This document shows, piece after piece, positions 10,561 through 23,199 of a stretch of DNA of 64,000 nt. Both the position numbers and the translations under genes were made by a program. The notes under the pieces were generated by a model that worked only from the letters and a program-made list of their open reading frames with translations, did not search any database and was not told the origin of the DNA. The stretch comes from Asparagopsis taxiformis (taxonomy: Eukaryota > Rhodophyta > Florideophyceae > Bonnemaisoniales > Bonnemaisoniaceae). Position 1 is the stretch's first letter, and the number at the start of each line of letters is the position of its first letter. The stretch lies in contig JALQPE010000104.1 in the NCBI GenBank assembly GCA_030407315.1, forward strand, positions 38,502-102,501, given 5' to 3'.

Positions 10561-12184
10561 TGGATGAGATGGAGCGTCACGCTGTCGTGGGCATCTTTCT
10601 GGGGTAGAGGAAGGCAGTTCTAGCGCTATGAGGATGGGGCATGGACGGTATTCATATGGGAATGGACAGAATAGTACGGCTAGGAATTTTTATTTCGTAG
10701 TGACTATGAGCTAGCGAGAGGTATACGCGGTAGGATAGGTAGCAATCTAAGAGGGTGCGATATGGGAAGCTTCACTCTGGATTTGTTTATTTGCGCAGGC
10801 TACATTGAGAATAAACAATCCCTATGTTAAAAATGCTACTACAACTAACACTATTCCGACGAGTAAAACTAAAACTACTAGAAAAGTCTAGAAATCTATC
10901 AACTGATTGAGCTGCATGAATAAGCTAGGAAATGAAGAGAAGAAGAAAAAATGATGTAGAGAAAGGAAACAAGTTAGTGACGTTGAATTGGAGAGGGAAA
11001 TTGATGGTGATTAGGAGACTAACGTACCTTAACAAATACCATTGCATCCCAAATTGAGATATGTACTCACAGGCAGAAAAGAAAAGTAGTGGAGAAGTGG
11101 TAAGAGAGAAAGATAAATGAAAGTAGAAGTGGAACACTCACCGACTGGAAACCTGAGAAAGAGAAAACGAATAGAAAACTGGGTTAGTGGCGTGAGTTGT
11201 GGAAACGTACCATCATGGTTCATATCCGTCGGAGACAAAGCAACAACTTTGGCTTTGGAAGCAGTATTGATGATCTACAACTTACGCTTTGGAAGCAGTA
11301 TAGATGATCTATACTGCTTCCACAGCCAGAGTTGTTGTTTTGTTTCCGACGGATATGAAGATGGAAACAGGGATTTCCAGAATCTGTTGTTTAAGTAGCA
11401 CTCTGCGGGTGGAAATGACGTGTAGGAGAACAATAGAGGGATGAGTTTGAAACGGAGCGGTGCGATGGGAGGCCCAGAAAAACGATACCTAGGGTGCGAA
11501 TTACGCTTTGAAGCACATGACCTGGCAGAACAGGCGCAAAATTATTGTATCTTCTACCGCCTTCTCTAGTCTATAATGACGTCATCACTACAGAAATATA
11601 GGAAAAACACTAGCATATGGGGCCTACTGGAAAGGGGGAGGCGAGGAGTAGGAAAAATGGCGCACTTTCCTGGACGAGGAGTCCGCGCTTCCAGTGATGA
11701 TTTGGACGGTATATATCGATGACGTCATTGCATGCTCTGAGCACACTTGGCAGGCAGTCAAAGCGGGCCACGTGGATGTGGGCGGCTAGGAAATAGCAGT
11801 GTGGAAGAAATTTTATAATTTTCATGTTGCAAGCGAGCAGTGAATCTGCATTGCAATATATAAATTTATGCTAATTTAAGATATCACACCGAGTACGATT
11901 AAACGAGAGATCATGTTTTCACCTCGTGAATAGGGCCTAGAATATGGTAGAGTATACAACTAGGAAGTACGTGTATGAGAAAATCAGATTCGGTATTAGT
12001 GCTTAGAGCATCACCGCGTAATAAACGTAAATGGATACGTCTTTGACAGGTCTGTCTTGAGAGAATGCGATACAAGATAGCAAAACCATTTTGAGTAGGT
12101 CCAGCCCGGATATAATAGCAATAATTCAGCAGAAAGTAATAAGCATAGGACAAATCATTGTGGTAAACCAGTTCATCTGATCGA
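10561..12184. promoter_or_regulatory. E1 conserved non-coding leader with paired CRE-like palindromes
   Basis: This stretch is nearly identical in E1 and E3 and recognisable in E2 and E4, yet has no convincing gene. It contains TGACGTCA at 11577-11584 and again at 11720-11727; the pair with similar spacing is kept in E2 (36499, 36642) and E3 (53925, 54068), and one in E4 (58216). TGACGTCA is the classical bZIP/CREB palindrome. A promoter for the element's genes is a reasonable inference. Confidence 0.5.
11221..11357. repeat. E1 long imperfect hairpin
   Basis: Arms 11221-11267 and 11311-11357 are complementary (CATATCCGTCGGAGAC... against ...CCGACGGATATG). The loop contains a second copy of the GGAAGCAGTAT word. 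The hairpin is conserved in E3 and E4. In E2 the site near 36975-37017 carries an additional near-perfect palindrome. Confidence 0.6.
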
Positions 12185-12863
12185 ATGAAACCCTCGAAAG
12201 GTTTCGTAACGGTTGAATGTAGTGGCAGAGAAGTAGCGGAGAAGATTAATTCTCCCTCAGCTAGCGAGACAATCATCACTACTGCCCAGTCCAGTTCGCC
12301 TGAAATGCAAGTTGACCCTCACAAAATGAATGTCAGAGGTTGTTCACAAGTGGTTGAAGAAGTCTGCAACGATGGAGCAATTCTTGCGAACAGATTTGGT
12401 AGCAGAAAACTCGAAAGGGGTCGGGGATATTGATCATCGCATTGAAGAGCGCATTTTATTCGTACTTGTTGACTTTCATGACGACTTGATAGACAGAAGC
12501 AGTCTGAGAACCAAGAATGGGATGTTTACAAACAGTTTTGATGACAAACTGGAATATGCTACGGGGACAAAGGCAATGCATCTTACCAAGGCCGAAGAGG
12601 AAAGAGAACGGAGAGGAATGAAAACAAGTCCAGGTTGGATAAGAAGCGAAGAAGATAACCCAAGATTCTCTGAACCCGGTATGCCTGATAAAAACAATGA
12701 GACTGAGCCTCCCCTGGAAAAGAATAGGAGATTCACTGCAGGGAAACGAACGACTGGAGAAGAAGCACTAGTTTTCACTGATGAGCAAGAAAACTCCCTT
12801 TCAGACGGCACATTTCCTGAAAAACTATTTGAGATGTTGCCTTTATGCATTCCTTCCAGCTAG
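12185..12863 (+). pseudogene. E1 copy of a small conserved element-encoded protein, frame-shifted
   Basis: Two frames overlap here. The first (from 12185, MKPSKGFVTVECSGREVAEK) covers the N-terminal part; the second (to a stop at 12863) contains RTDLVAEN, DHRIEERILF and a Lys/Glu-rich acidic tail. The E4 copy (58853-59164) reads the equivalent N-terminal part and TDLTAEN in one frame, so E1 has a 1-bp shift near 12384. The minus-strand copy in E2 has the same shift plus a TAA. I do not recognise the family. Conservation across three elements suggests an element gene rather than captured host DNA. Confidence 0.45.
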
Positions 12864-13099
12864 AGAGTGAAGTATTGTATCGCAGGAGATATAAAATACT
12901 GAGCTCCTTATGAGCAAGAGAGGAAACGATGGCGGGTGGCACTGGAATAGAACGAGAAGGCGATGAGCGTAATGACGCAGTCGTCTTCGTCTGCAACATT
13001 GAGAGGATCAGGAAGGCTTACGGAGGAGACAGTTTCGGCAGAGCGCCGACAGAAAAGTCATGGTAACGATCGTAGCGATGACTTTGTTCTGAGGCAACA

Positions 13100-16000
13100 A
13101 ATTATTACAGCAGCCACGATTTTTACCCGGGAAAAAACTTTTCAGTAACTTTTTACCCGGTAAAAATTCTCCAGTCACTGTAATGGCAACGTTTCCTTAC
13201 AGCAAAGCCATCGTTACAATGACTTTGCTGTAAGGAAACGTTTCATTACAGCAGCCACAATTTTTTACCCGGTAAAAAATTCTCCTTTCACTGTAATGGA
13301 GACCTTTCCTTACAGCAAAGTCATCGTAACGATGACTTTGCTGTAAGCATCCCTTGTAAACGGCTTCTAGTGTAAGCGTCTGGGAGTTTAGTCACTCTCC
13401 CACCTTGGCAAGGATAGGAAGGGAAGTGTGAAGTCGGGAACATCGCGAGCGGTTTGTTTGGACGGGTGTTGATGGCTCTGGGGAGCACTCTGCGCTACGC
13501 TCAACCGGGTCTGGGCTGGATGTAATACATGGTATGGCAGCAAGAGTGCACAAAATTTGTGCCACCATTTTCTCAAGGCAGAGACTCGGACGGGCGAAAT
13601 CCGACCTCGCTGAAAAGAGCTAGAACAGGTCTGGAGTACATCCAAGACCGCTGGAAAGGTACTATCAGAAATTTTCCTGAGCATGCGAGGGGCTTTCCTC
13701 ACCGAAATCGAGCATAGCGGTTCTGCGACCAAAGCTTACTCATGAAGGAGGTAGGGTGCTGGGTACCACACCAACCATAGCTACTTACATTTGCAGTGTA
13801 CTCTAGCGATCTAGTTAGTATTCTACTTCCTCACTGTACAATGATTTTCAGGAAGTAGGATATGCTCTGGGCCTAGCACGGGAGAGGAAGAAGGAAGGGT
13901 AGGCATGCAGAAGTATACAGGCAGTAGTATGTGAAGACTATGGAAGTGGTAGAGAAGTATTGCATGCACCACAGGGGCGGGCAGAGTGACACTAGAGACG
14001 TGGTGCGCAGGGCAAAGGGAGGTGGAGATGATGGAGGACAACAGACATGAGAGCGAGGGTTGAGACCAACGGCTTACAGATGGAGCAGTTTACTAGGGAT
14101 GCTTACAGAAAAGTCATCGTTACGATGACTTTGCTGTAAGGAAAGGTTTCATTACAGTAGCCATGATTTCTTTACCCGGTAAAAAATTCTTGGGCCACTG
14201 TAATGAAAACATTTTCTTACAGCAAAGTCATCGTAACGATGACTTTGCTGTAAGCATCCCTGGTAAACTGCCTCAGCTGTAAGCGGCTGGGAGCTTGGTC
14301 CCTCCCTCACCTTGGGAAGGGTGAGCAAGGAATTCTGAAGCCGGAAAACATGGCAAAGGGATGGTTTCGACGGCTGTTGGCGGCGTTGGGGAGCACTCTG
14401 CGTCGTGCTCACCCGGTCTGGGCTGGGTACCCTATCTGGTACGGCGGCAGGAGTGCACAAAATATGAAACACAATTTTCGCAAGAGTGAAATTCTGACTG
14501 TCGAAACTCAACCTCCCTAAAATGAACTAGAGCTGGCGTGAGCACCTCCACGACGTCTGGAAAGGTACTGACAGCATGTTTTCGGAGCATGGGCGTAGCT
14601 GTCCTCTCTGAGATCAAGCATAGAGTATCCGTGGCCAGATTCTATTCCTAGTGCCATGTGGCACAGTGACCACACCGAATTACCCTTTTTAGCACACCAT
14701 AGATTTGTGCTACTAGGAATCTAGCTGTCTTCTATACTAATATAGTTGGTAAGTAGGCAAGCCTAGGATTGTAGGACTATCAGGAAGGATGTGAGGTTAG
14801 GTATGCAGCAACATGAAGGGGATAGTATGAGTAGACTATGGCGGTGGTAGGCAAGGGTTGCACTCACCGAAGGGTCGGCTGGAGTGACACCGGAGTCGAC
14901 ATAGAAGGGAGGTTGGGATAGGCTGGGATGAAGGAAGACAAGAGACATGAGAGAGAGGGTGAAGCCAGACCGCTTACAGCTGAGGCAGTTTACCGAGGGT
15001 GCTGACAGCAAAGTCATCGTTACGATGACTTTGCTGTAAGAAAAGAAAACATTACAGCAGGCATGATTTTTTACCCGGTAAAAAAATTCTTGGTGATTTT
15101 TTACCCGGTAAAAATTCTTCGCCCACTGTAATGTTTTCTTTTCTTACAGAAAAGTCATCGTAACGATGACTTTGCTGTAAGCATCCCTGGTAAACTGCCT
15201 CAGCTGTAAGTGGCAGGGGAGCTTGGTCCCTCTCTTACCTTGGGAAGGGTGAGACAGGAATTGTGAAGTCGAGAACATTGTGGAAGGATGGTTTCGACGG
15301 CTTCGGGCGGCTTTGAAGAGCAATCTGTGTCTTGTCCATCCAGCCTGAACTACCTAAAAATTTCAGTTTTGCGAGAGGAGTACGCAAAATTACAACCACC
15401 ATGGTGATGGGAAAATGCATTTTCTCACGACAGAGATTCTGGCGGTCGAAATTCACACTCGTTAAAATGGACTACAGTTGGTGTGAACACCTCCAGGACC
15501 TTTAGAAAGGTACTACCTGCACATTTTCCGAGGCTACAAGAAGCTGGTCTCTCCAATATCAAGCATAGATTATCGGTGCGCAAAATCTACTCCTGGTGCT
15601 GTGTAGCACATTGACTATACAAAACCGTCCGTTTCCCGTTATAATAAACTATACTCTCAAGAAGGAATGAATCTAGATATTCACTTTACATCGATGGTTA
15701 TGAAGTAGGTTAGCCTAGGATTGAAGGACAGAAGGTAAAGGATAGGATGGTAGGCGTGGGGTAAAATGAAGGTGGTGGTATGAGTAGAATATGGAAGTGG
15801 TAGACAGGAATGTAATGCACAGGAGGGGCGTGTGAAGTGACACCAGAGGCGCGGTGCGTCACAGGAAGGGAGACTGGAATGATGAAGGAGGATTAGAGAC
15901 ATGAGAGATAGGTTGTTGAGGCATGCTTCCAGCTCTATTATATAATTACATTGCTCCTCTATAGGCTACGCAATCCATTCCAGCAGTTTTAGTAAAAATG
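13100..16000. repeat. E1 tandem ~0.9-kb repeats with two palindrome classes
   Basis: About three diverged copies of a ~0.9-kb unit. Each contains a cluster of P1 palindromes (CAAAGTCATCGTTACGATG core within CTTACAG...CTGTAAG), P2 palindromes (TTTTTACCCGGTAAAAA), and a ~700-bp spacer that includes GGGGAGCACTCTGCG and AGACATGAGAG. P1 sites lie for example at 14103-14142, 14218-14254, 15003-15041 and 15142-15180. The units recur mirrored in E2 and again in E4 and E5. Short frames inside are not conserved as proteins. Confidence 0.75.
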
Positions 16001-16269
16001 GACTATATGAATGTTTCATTTCAATATTAGCATTGTACAGTTGAGCCTCTTCAAGGTCCGAAAACTTGTCCAGAGTACGCTTCCAGGCCACTTGAAGGCA
16101 TCCAGAACACTTGCACTTCGTTCTTACAAAGTTCAATTTTGGCTATCACATCTCCAGTTGTGGGAGTCTGGTGACCAAAAATCGATGCATTCTGGAATCC
16201 CTACAACGCAAGTCAGCAGCTTTACGGACGCATAAAACACTTTTCCGTACTCCCTAGAGCCACTCCAGC

Positions 16270-16565
16270 CGGTTTCTTACAGCAAAGTCATCGTTAAGAT
16301 GACTTTGCTGTAATGTTTCGTTTTCTTACAGCAAAGTCATCGTAACGATGACTTTGCTGTAAGCAACCGCGGTAAACTGCCTTTGCTGTAAGGAAACTGA
16401 ATAGCAGTTCCGACAGCTTGTCCTGAGAAAGCAAATCCGCCTTAACGATGACTTTGCTGTAAGAAAACAGAGTACTTGCAGTTCTGACAGCTTGTCCTGA
16501 AGAAGAAAATCCGCCTTAACGATGACTTTGCTGTAAGAAAACAGAGTAATTACAGTTCCGACAGC
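16270..16565. repeat. E1 P1 palindromes and ~75-bp repeats
   Basis: P1 copies at 16276-16315 and 16326-16363 are followed by about three repeats of a ~75-bp unit carrying GACAGCTTGTCC and the half palindrome AACGATGACTTTGCTGTAAG. The same arrangement appears in E2 between about 30620 and 30830. It marks the inner edge of the shared E1/E2 module, whose homology ends near 16886. Confidence 0.65.
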
Positions 16566-16885
16566 TTGTCCCGAAGACCCATTCTCCCGCACAAGTTTAT
16601 GGTCTGTTGCCTTCTTCAGAGTTCTATTGACGTTCCCAGTCTGAAGTGTCGTACCACTTGATCCTCACTCTTGTACTATATTTGTATGGATAAATACATT
16701 AGAATCATCGTTGCTGGACAGCATCTTTTCTGTTTATTGTTGGTGATAAATCGGTACCGAGGGTTCAAATGCTGCTGTTCCATAGTTGACAATAAAGTCG
16801 TTGCGAACAGATGCATACAAGTACCTCTTCCTACATGTGCGCAGCGCGGACATGAAACTCAATCCCAATATGATATTATCACTCA

Positions 16886-17455
16886 ATATGGCGACTAGCA
16901 ATACATCCTCATCTCTCGGTAACAACTCCTTCGCCGTTTCGCCGAAAACCTTTTCCCTCATCCCCATTAAGCCGTCCAGAATGGACTGATAAACCCCAAA
17001 CTTGTGCACCCCACGATGCAGACTTGCAAACGCGATAAATCGGCGTCCAATCAAGCCCGAAATGAGACCTGTTCCCTCATTGTAGAGCTTTGCAGCTGAG
17101 TACCACACATGCAAACCACCCAACGAAACCTTACTAGACTGGTTGCCTCCAACCTGTCATTCTCTCCAACAATTCTTTTCACATCTTCGAAGATGTTGGC
17201 CTATCGGCCAATGTGAAGCCTCCGAGTACGATAACATCATGCGTGTTGTCCGTATTCATCATAGTTGCAGGCACTAATAATTCGCCACTCGAAGCTGCTG
17301 CCGTTGCTTGCAGTTCATCTAAAACATATGTAAAGTCTTCTTCTGAACCCTGAAGCCCATGAGCGATCGCTCGAGGATGAGTAGTTCTGTGGGAGGTGGG
17401 CGTAGGAGCGCGTCAGGTGGCGGAACGAAGGGTGGAGACGCTGCAGCATCCATTG
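16886..17455 (-). pseudogene. E1 cargo: unidentified gene fragment
   Basis: Read on the minus strand this looks like real but broken coding sequence. A start near 17455 (MDAAASPPFVPPPDALL) leads to NTDNTHDVIVLGGFTLADRP, then after a frameshift to GGLHVWYSAAKLYNEGTGLI and REKVFGETAKELLPRDEDVL. I do not recognise the family. It ends where the E1/E2 homology begins, so its 3' end is cut by the element module. Confidence 0.4.
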
Positions 17456-17610
17456 ATGGTGTAGTGAAATTGCGGGAGGCAGACGCACGGCAACATTCAT
17501 CAGTTTCCTCTGATCGCCCTACCTCAGTAGTAATTGAGACGACTATTCCCCGACATGATCATCAATCATTCCGTTACCGCACGCTTCACTGCTCTGTAAA
17601 AATTGGATAT

Positions 17611-18224
17611 TCAACGCCCGTTGCATTGCAAAATTATTGCCAGCATGTATGAGAATGGTCGTAGAGTGGAGAGAGCTATCCTACAGATTGCATAATGCGT
17701 GTAAATGGGGGAGTCTTGATATTTGTCGAGGGTATCTAAAATTGTAGACGACTTCGAAAAGATCGGCGCACATGAGCGCTCAGAACACGACGAAAAATCG
17801 CCCGCTTCACTCGGGACTGAAAACGAAACCAACGCCGCAAGAAGAGCGTTATGCGAATCTTCAACGGAATTCGTCGTCATATACGGTGCAATAATATTCA
17901 CATAAGTCCCCCCCGGCACCTAGGAACAACAACACCAGTAGAGCCAGATCCAGAATAAAACTTCAATCATTTTCACAATGGCACAAACCATCCAGACGAT
18001 CCTCAATGGCGGGTAGCGAGGATATTTTCTTACGCTCCATCAACAAAAAGGCGTCGTTGTGGTTGTTTATCCGCTGCTACTTGATAGGAAGACTTTTTGT
18101 GATGACTTCCATTAGGCGTATTCGAAGCCGCAATCCAATACGCCCAACTATCAGCCGCCGCGAGGAACGCCCTTTCATCACTAGCTCTCAAATACGCCGC
18201 CAATAACTGAAAACAGGCGTCCAA
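17611..18224 (-). pseudogene. E1 cargo: unidentified gene fragment(s)
   Basis: Two minus-strand frames, 18224-18030 (DACFQLLAAYLRASDERAF) and 17919-17611 (GGTYVNIIAPYMTTNSVEDS), have amino-acid composition like folded helical protein and are separated by a shift or stops. They may be one broken gene. Family unknown. Confidence 0.3.
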
Positions 18225-20394
18225 AAAACAGATGCTTCTTGCATCAATTTGTCGACATTCGCATCTGGAAGGTCACGCACATCTTCTGCAATTGCATGAC
18301 GGCCGACATCGGGATCTGGCGTTTCCTTCGGGGCATGGGAAGCCAAGATGAGTTGGGGTGCAAATCATGTGCAGCAGCTGATGGGAAGTTTTCGAATAAG
18401 CGACAACTTCGTACGGACAGTTTCGACTGGACAGAAACATACATTAAAATGGGAGGCAAATTATGTCATGATTCGTTGGTGCTTGCGACACCCCGAGTAC
18501 GAGTCCCGTGAATATTGGTGTGCCCGCTACGAAAATGCTGAAATGAATACGTTGCTTCTCGATGTCATGTTTAAGTGCATGGAAGGGTCGAAAGACTTGT
18601 TGGTCACGTATAAATCTCTTCGGTAGTCTATCCCGATAGCAAATCATGTTCTGCGAGCGAGATGAAATGATCCGCGATGAAGCTAGAAGCGCCACTTGTC
18701 TGTAGACGTACATTTTGCCCTGTCCTTCCCAATATCTTCACAGTTTTGAGTGTAATCGCCGTTCTCGCAGACACTACTCGACGTCTATCCGCCACCCAAC
18801 TGCAACGACTTGATCACCAAAATTCATGTGCACCCGCGGCAGTAATCAAGACTGCGAAGCAATCCGTTCTTTGGATGCGGATTCCGCGTCGTTGCAAGTT
18901 TTAAACTGCCTTCTTACAGATATGGGCGCTCCATTACCCACGCATTGTCTCTCGCGCGCAACGGTGCAGAGATGTCTGCAGAACGCCTCCAGTAACATCA
19001 TTGCATCATATACCATGGTGCGTTAACGATCGTGATCCATCGATGGATGATCATTTGTCACACCACCTCCGCCTATGTGAATCTGGCAGAGTGTCATACT
19101 GCCCTTGAGAGAATTGACTACTCGATGCGGGTTACGACGAGCATTATCAATGATATGCGTGAATGCTCGCAGGAAACTTGGAAACAAATACTGTACATGA
19201 GCAATGCGATCGGCGGTTTGGATGGTAGATTGTTGAAGAAGTGAAGATTGTGAGAAGATCGTGTCTCTTGCGAGTACCTTCTTCAGTTTATTCATTTGGT
19301 TAAGTGGTTAAGTATAATCTTCTGTCCTGTGACCGGCGGCGGTCTCTGGGACAGGCTGTCTGTTATTAGCATCCTGACAGTTGACTGAGGTGCCGCTTGG
19401 CGACGTTTGTTTAGTATTAGCATCCTGACAAAGATGTTCTCTGTCTTGAGAGGTTTTATTGCGTCGCGGCGGTCCGCGACGGGGATTAAATACTGTGTGA
19501 TTACTCTAAGGAGTTCCTGTAAGTAATAGTTATTCGTCATAGATTGCAAGCATCTACCAAGCTTGCTCTCACAGTCATTCACGACGCTTCCGAGAAGAGC
19601 ATACCGCATCTTACGGATTTCATTATCCATAGTCACAGAAATATCATGTCCAAAGCGACTCCGATCGCTTCAACACATGCTAATAATGGCAAAGGTACGG
19701 AGAGGAATGAGATGTTTAGAAGTAATTTAACGCTCGTGAGTGGAAACTGGACGCTGCTTTGGGCAAACGTAATCGCGATGGGCAGATATCAAAAACAGAG
19801 ATGTATGTGGAAAGTTGCGTTCATTTCATGCTTGGCTAAAACTTTCTGTCTGTGTGTAGAGATTGTACTCTGCTATTTTCAGATATGGAATTTGCATCGA
19901 TACAAATTATACAATGGACGATTCGCTGCAGTTCTAGTCTTGTCTGTTTCAATTCCACCGTTCGTCATGTATTGCGAAAAGAATTGCATAAAGCAATGCA
20001 GTGATTCATCACCGGTACATTCGAGGGGAAGCAATCGGGCTGTCGGATGAAGAAACTAAATGCAAATTGATCCATTTCCAAGGCCAATTTTCTGCAATCT
20101 CCATGCATTAACGACTAATTCCGCCGCTTCTCCGCCGTCATCCCGTTCATGCCATGCGGGCAATTGTGCTGTCAACACTATGAACAACTTTTCCAACAGC
20201 GTTGTAATGGATGAAATGATCTCAAATCCCATTTGTGTTTCTGCAAACTTCTCAAACTCCAGACTACCCATCGATAAATCATCGTTTCATGTATCTTTGT
20301 AGTGGATCCTTCCGTATCCGTTCAACACCCTCCTACTACACCTCCCAGATTATGAAGTGTTTTATCACCACTGAACCCTACACCCTGTATAGTC
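18225..20394. other. E1 cargo: heavily decayed coding-like DNA
   Basis: Short frames on both strands have coding-like composition, for example minus-strand 19636-19292 (EIRKMRYALLGSVVNDCESK). None is long enough or recognisable enough to name. The stretch is probably remnants of one or more captured host genes. Confidence 0.3.
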
Positions 20395-21780
20395 ATGCAA
20401 CCAGCGAACATTTTTGCGGCACAATCAGCTGGACTAGTTGGCTTCTATCTCCTCCTTCGGTTTCACTTCGCCATTGGTAATGAGTCTCAAAGTCTTCAGA
20501 TACAGGCATGGTTTAATTCAAAAGCTGCGAACGTGGTATCGAAAGCCAATATCTCATCCATGTTCGCGAGACAAGCCTAAATTTTTGACTCTTTCGAATC
20601 GACGATAGGGCCACAACTCGCTCCATACCACAGCTCTTATTCCTTTAAACAAGGAAGCAACCTCGAAACATCCACTAAATGTGTACTATCGTATTCCAGA
20701 CCTGCTATTCGAAAAATTATGCAGTCGAATGGCATAGCAGATGATGTTGCATACATTAATTTCTGCTCGGGTGATGCTGCACAGTTGTCGAGTCTTCAGC
20801 TTGTACAATTTTCATCTGATGAAGAGGTGCTATCCGTGTCCAGGGGTGATAATCAAGATGCTCTCATCGTCCGTGTGTCCTCCGGATATTCCTGTCTAAA
20901 CCTTACCATTTCATTTTCGTTTGACCGCTTTGTTGCCAATGTCCAGTATACACTCGTGGCGCAAAACGCTGCGAATGAGCAAGTATGCAATGTGTCCATA
21001 TCGTTTATAGTTGCAGGCTTGAAAATTTATAGAGAGAGCACAGTACAATCCTCTGCGAGGGTCTCGGTGAGAAAAGACGTACCGAGCAATGAGAATCCGG
21101 CCATTACAAAAACTATTGTTTCTGGAACTGAGAATGACATTACCTCAAACTATGAGGCAGTTATTTCGTCACCCGTAGAAATCCTCCTGGTGAAGGTCCA
21201 TTACCCTGATGGCACGGATTCAAATGAAAAACCAGTGGCAGATGTAGTGTCTTCTTTGAGAACCCTGGCTATGGAGACCCAAACGGAAGCCACCCCTCCG
21301 ATTTTCTCAGATAATTCTCAATGTCTTATCTTTGGTTTCTCCGCAGAGACTTCTGATGACCATTCGAATTGCGGAGCGTTATTTCTTGTAGAAGAACCCT
21401 CGGCATGTCGATCCGAAATTTCTCTGGCTCCTCGTTTCAGACCATATAGGGATGGATCTATAGAATTAACATTCACGTGGCCGTCTCTGACAGAAGAGGA
21501 TGAAGATTTTGCCGAAGAAGAGTACACTAATATGTTGCCAGTCAATATTGTGGGCTCATCCTGGAGAGTTCTTCGCGTGGGCAACGACATTTTCCGTGAA
21601 GTGGATGGTTTATACCAACAGCGTGAAGATGGTTTATATTCTACGACGTTTTTATCTCAACTGGGCAGTGGCACAAACTTGAACTGGCATATCAACGTAG
21701 CATTTCCGGATGGAACATCATCGACTGCAAAAATAGTGAGCAATCAAGTCTTCGACCTTCTTTCATACAATGACGAATAG
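20395..21780 (+). pseudogene. E1 cargo: beta-rich protein gene with one in-frame stop
   Basis: One frame runs from MQPANIFAAQSAGLVGFYLL at 20395 to a TAG at 21780 with a single TAA at 20578-20580. Downstream of it, 353 residues from Met 20719 are uninterrupted. The first ~25 residues are hydrophobic, like a signal or anchor segment. The rest is Ser/Thr/Val-rich with alternating beta-strand character, and several HYPDGT/AFPDGTSS-type loops. I do not recognise the family. It is the best preserved cargo gene in E1 and could be translated in part from 20719. Confidence 0.45.
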
Positions 21781-21911
21781 GCCTGCCAGGCTTGCAGACA
21801 AGAGACAGAAGCAAGGGAATTAGGCAAGCCCGCCTGGTCTAGATGGGCGAGGAGATTGGCCTGGAAATTGGCTAGCATGGAGAGGGGCGTCTGCAGAGCA
21901 ACGCGAGCATT

Positions 21912-22199
21912 CTAGGCACAAAAGCGGTGCGAAATCTGCGTCTCGGCGCGTTGTAACTCCAGAGAGTGCTGCAACACGAAGACGGACATGACGTGATATA
22001 TGCGCTCGTGCTCGTCGGCGAGGACGCGGCGAAGTTCGAGCAACATGGAGTTGCGCAGCGACGATTGCACATGGGCCATCGCAATGGCGCCTGCGCGCCC
22101 GAAGAAATAGAAGGCGGAGGGGTGGTGGAGCGAAAGGGCCAGGGTACGAAGCAGGATTCGAAAGGCATCTATGCGTTGTGTGTCATCGGTGAACATCAA
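21912..22199 (-). pseudogene. E1 cargo: small helical gene fragment
   Basis: The minus-strand frame MMFTDDTQRIDAFRILLRTL... LRRVLADEHERIYHVMSVF is helical and Arg/Leu-rich and ends in a stop at 21912. No family recognised. It may be an exon-sized piece of a captured gene. Confidence 0.3.
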
Positions 22200-22824
22200 C
22201 CAGTCAGTTGGGAAGCGTTACGCTGCATGTGAATACATAATTCGGTAGTGGCGGCGAACAGGAGCGCATTTGGCGTCTCATCGGTGTCGATCAATTGTTC
22301 ACCTGAATTGATGTGCGTTTGTCATGGATTGTGATTGGCGACATGATCCATGAAAGTGTTTGTTGCAAAATAGTCAAGAACGTGTTGTGGGCTAGGGAGT
22401 TTGGTTAATTCTTGCATTTGACCTTTCAGTGCACCTGTCGACACAATTTCCGGACACCTGTCTCTACGAACGTTCTGCTCGCCCATTGGCTGTCTCACTA
22501 GCTGGCGATGTTTACAATATCACCCAGCTATAGTTGATCAACGGATTTAGAAGCTCCTTTCCACGCCCGCCACCATGGTTTAGCACGGTATTAACAACTA
22601 TATACTTCTCAGTCTTCGATAGATTGCACCAATCATACTATTCTTTCTTGTCCTTGTCTTTTTCAGTTCCATTTGTACCTGTCGATAACCGGCATGAGTC
22701 AACCAGCCTAGCACTCCAGTGCCACACTTCAATTCTACTTTCAGCCATCTTAGTACTCAGGTCTAGCACCAAATCATTTACCTTCATACTAAAAATACGC
22801 AGCTTATTTCCTCTCCAGTCCACT

Positions 22825-23199
22825 CCATCAGACAGTGTTGTAAACCAATGCACGGTGCTACCCGCAGACAATACAATTTGCTATCTACACTACTGTCTAC
22901 AGATTTCCCCAGACAGTGCAGGAATCCAATACAATGCATTGCCTCAGACAGTAAAATGTACTGTCTGCACATACTGTCTGGCGGCAACACTTCCGGACAG
23001 TAAAATTTACTGTTCTGGACATTAAATTTTACTGTTTTTGGTACTGTCCAGATTTCGTGCCAGTTTACTGCTGCAGCAGTATTCTGAAATTTCCAGACAG
23101 TAAATTTTACTGTCTCCGCGCACTGTCTTGGCCAGACAGTAATTTTTACTGTCTCATACAGTAAATTTACTATCTTTTTCCATTCCCAACACCGTAGTG
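22825..23199. repeat. E1 right subterminal repeats and terminus
   Basis: Dense ACTGTC/GACAGT motifs and AATTTACTGT words lead to the terminus CCAACACCGTAGTG. It matches the E2 left end (23852-24225) in inverted orientation. Beyond the terminus the GC-rich gag-like ORF resumes. Confidence 0.8.

Larger units (their letters stand above)
9850..23199. mobile_element. Element E1: CACTA-ended, gene-capturing transposon (~13.3 kb)
   Basis: It starts CACTACGGTGTTGAAAAG at 9850 and ends ...CCCAACACCGTAGTG at 23199, flanked by TC on both sides. It is inserted in the gag-like ORF. Order: GACAGT subterminal repeats and a 35-bp minisatellite (9850-10560), a conserved leader with paired CRE-like sites, a small protein-coding region (12185-12863), tandem ~0.9-kb repeats with hairpins (13100-16000), short repeats (to ~16565), then ~5.6 kb of decayed host-like genes and the right subterminal repeats. 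No transposase is seen, so it should depend on a relative such as E3 for movement. E2 is a sister copy in the opposite orientation. Confidence 0.8.

Noticed and set aside
10079..10580. Repetitive minus-strand frames (CCPGQHEILSTG-type) across the minisatellites, also at 37.7, 52.5 and 56.9 kb
   Set aside because: They are translations of the 35-bp repeat in several frames at once, with no non-repeat protein content.
13388..14511. Short frames in the 0.9-kb repeats (for example 114 aa at 13388-13732)
   Set aside because: Other copies of the repeat do not keep the frames; they cross palindromes and have low-quality composition.
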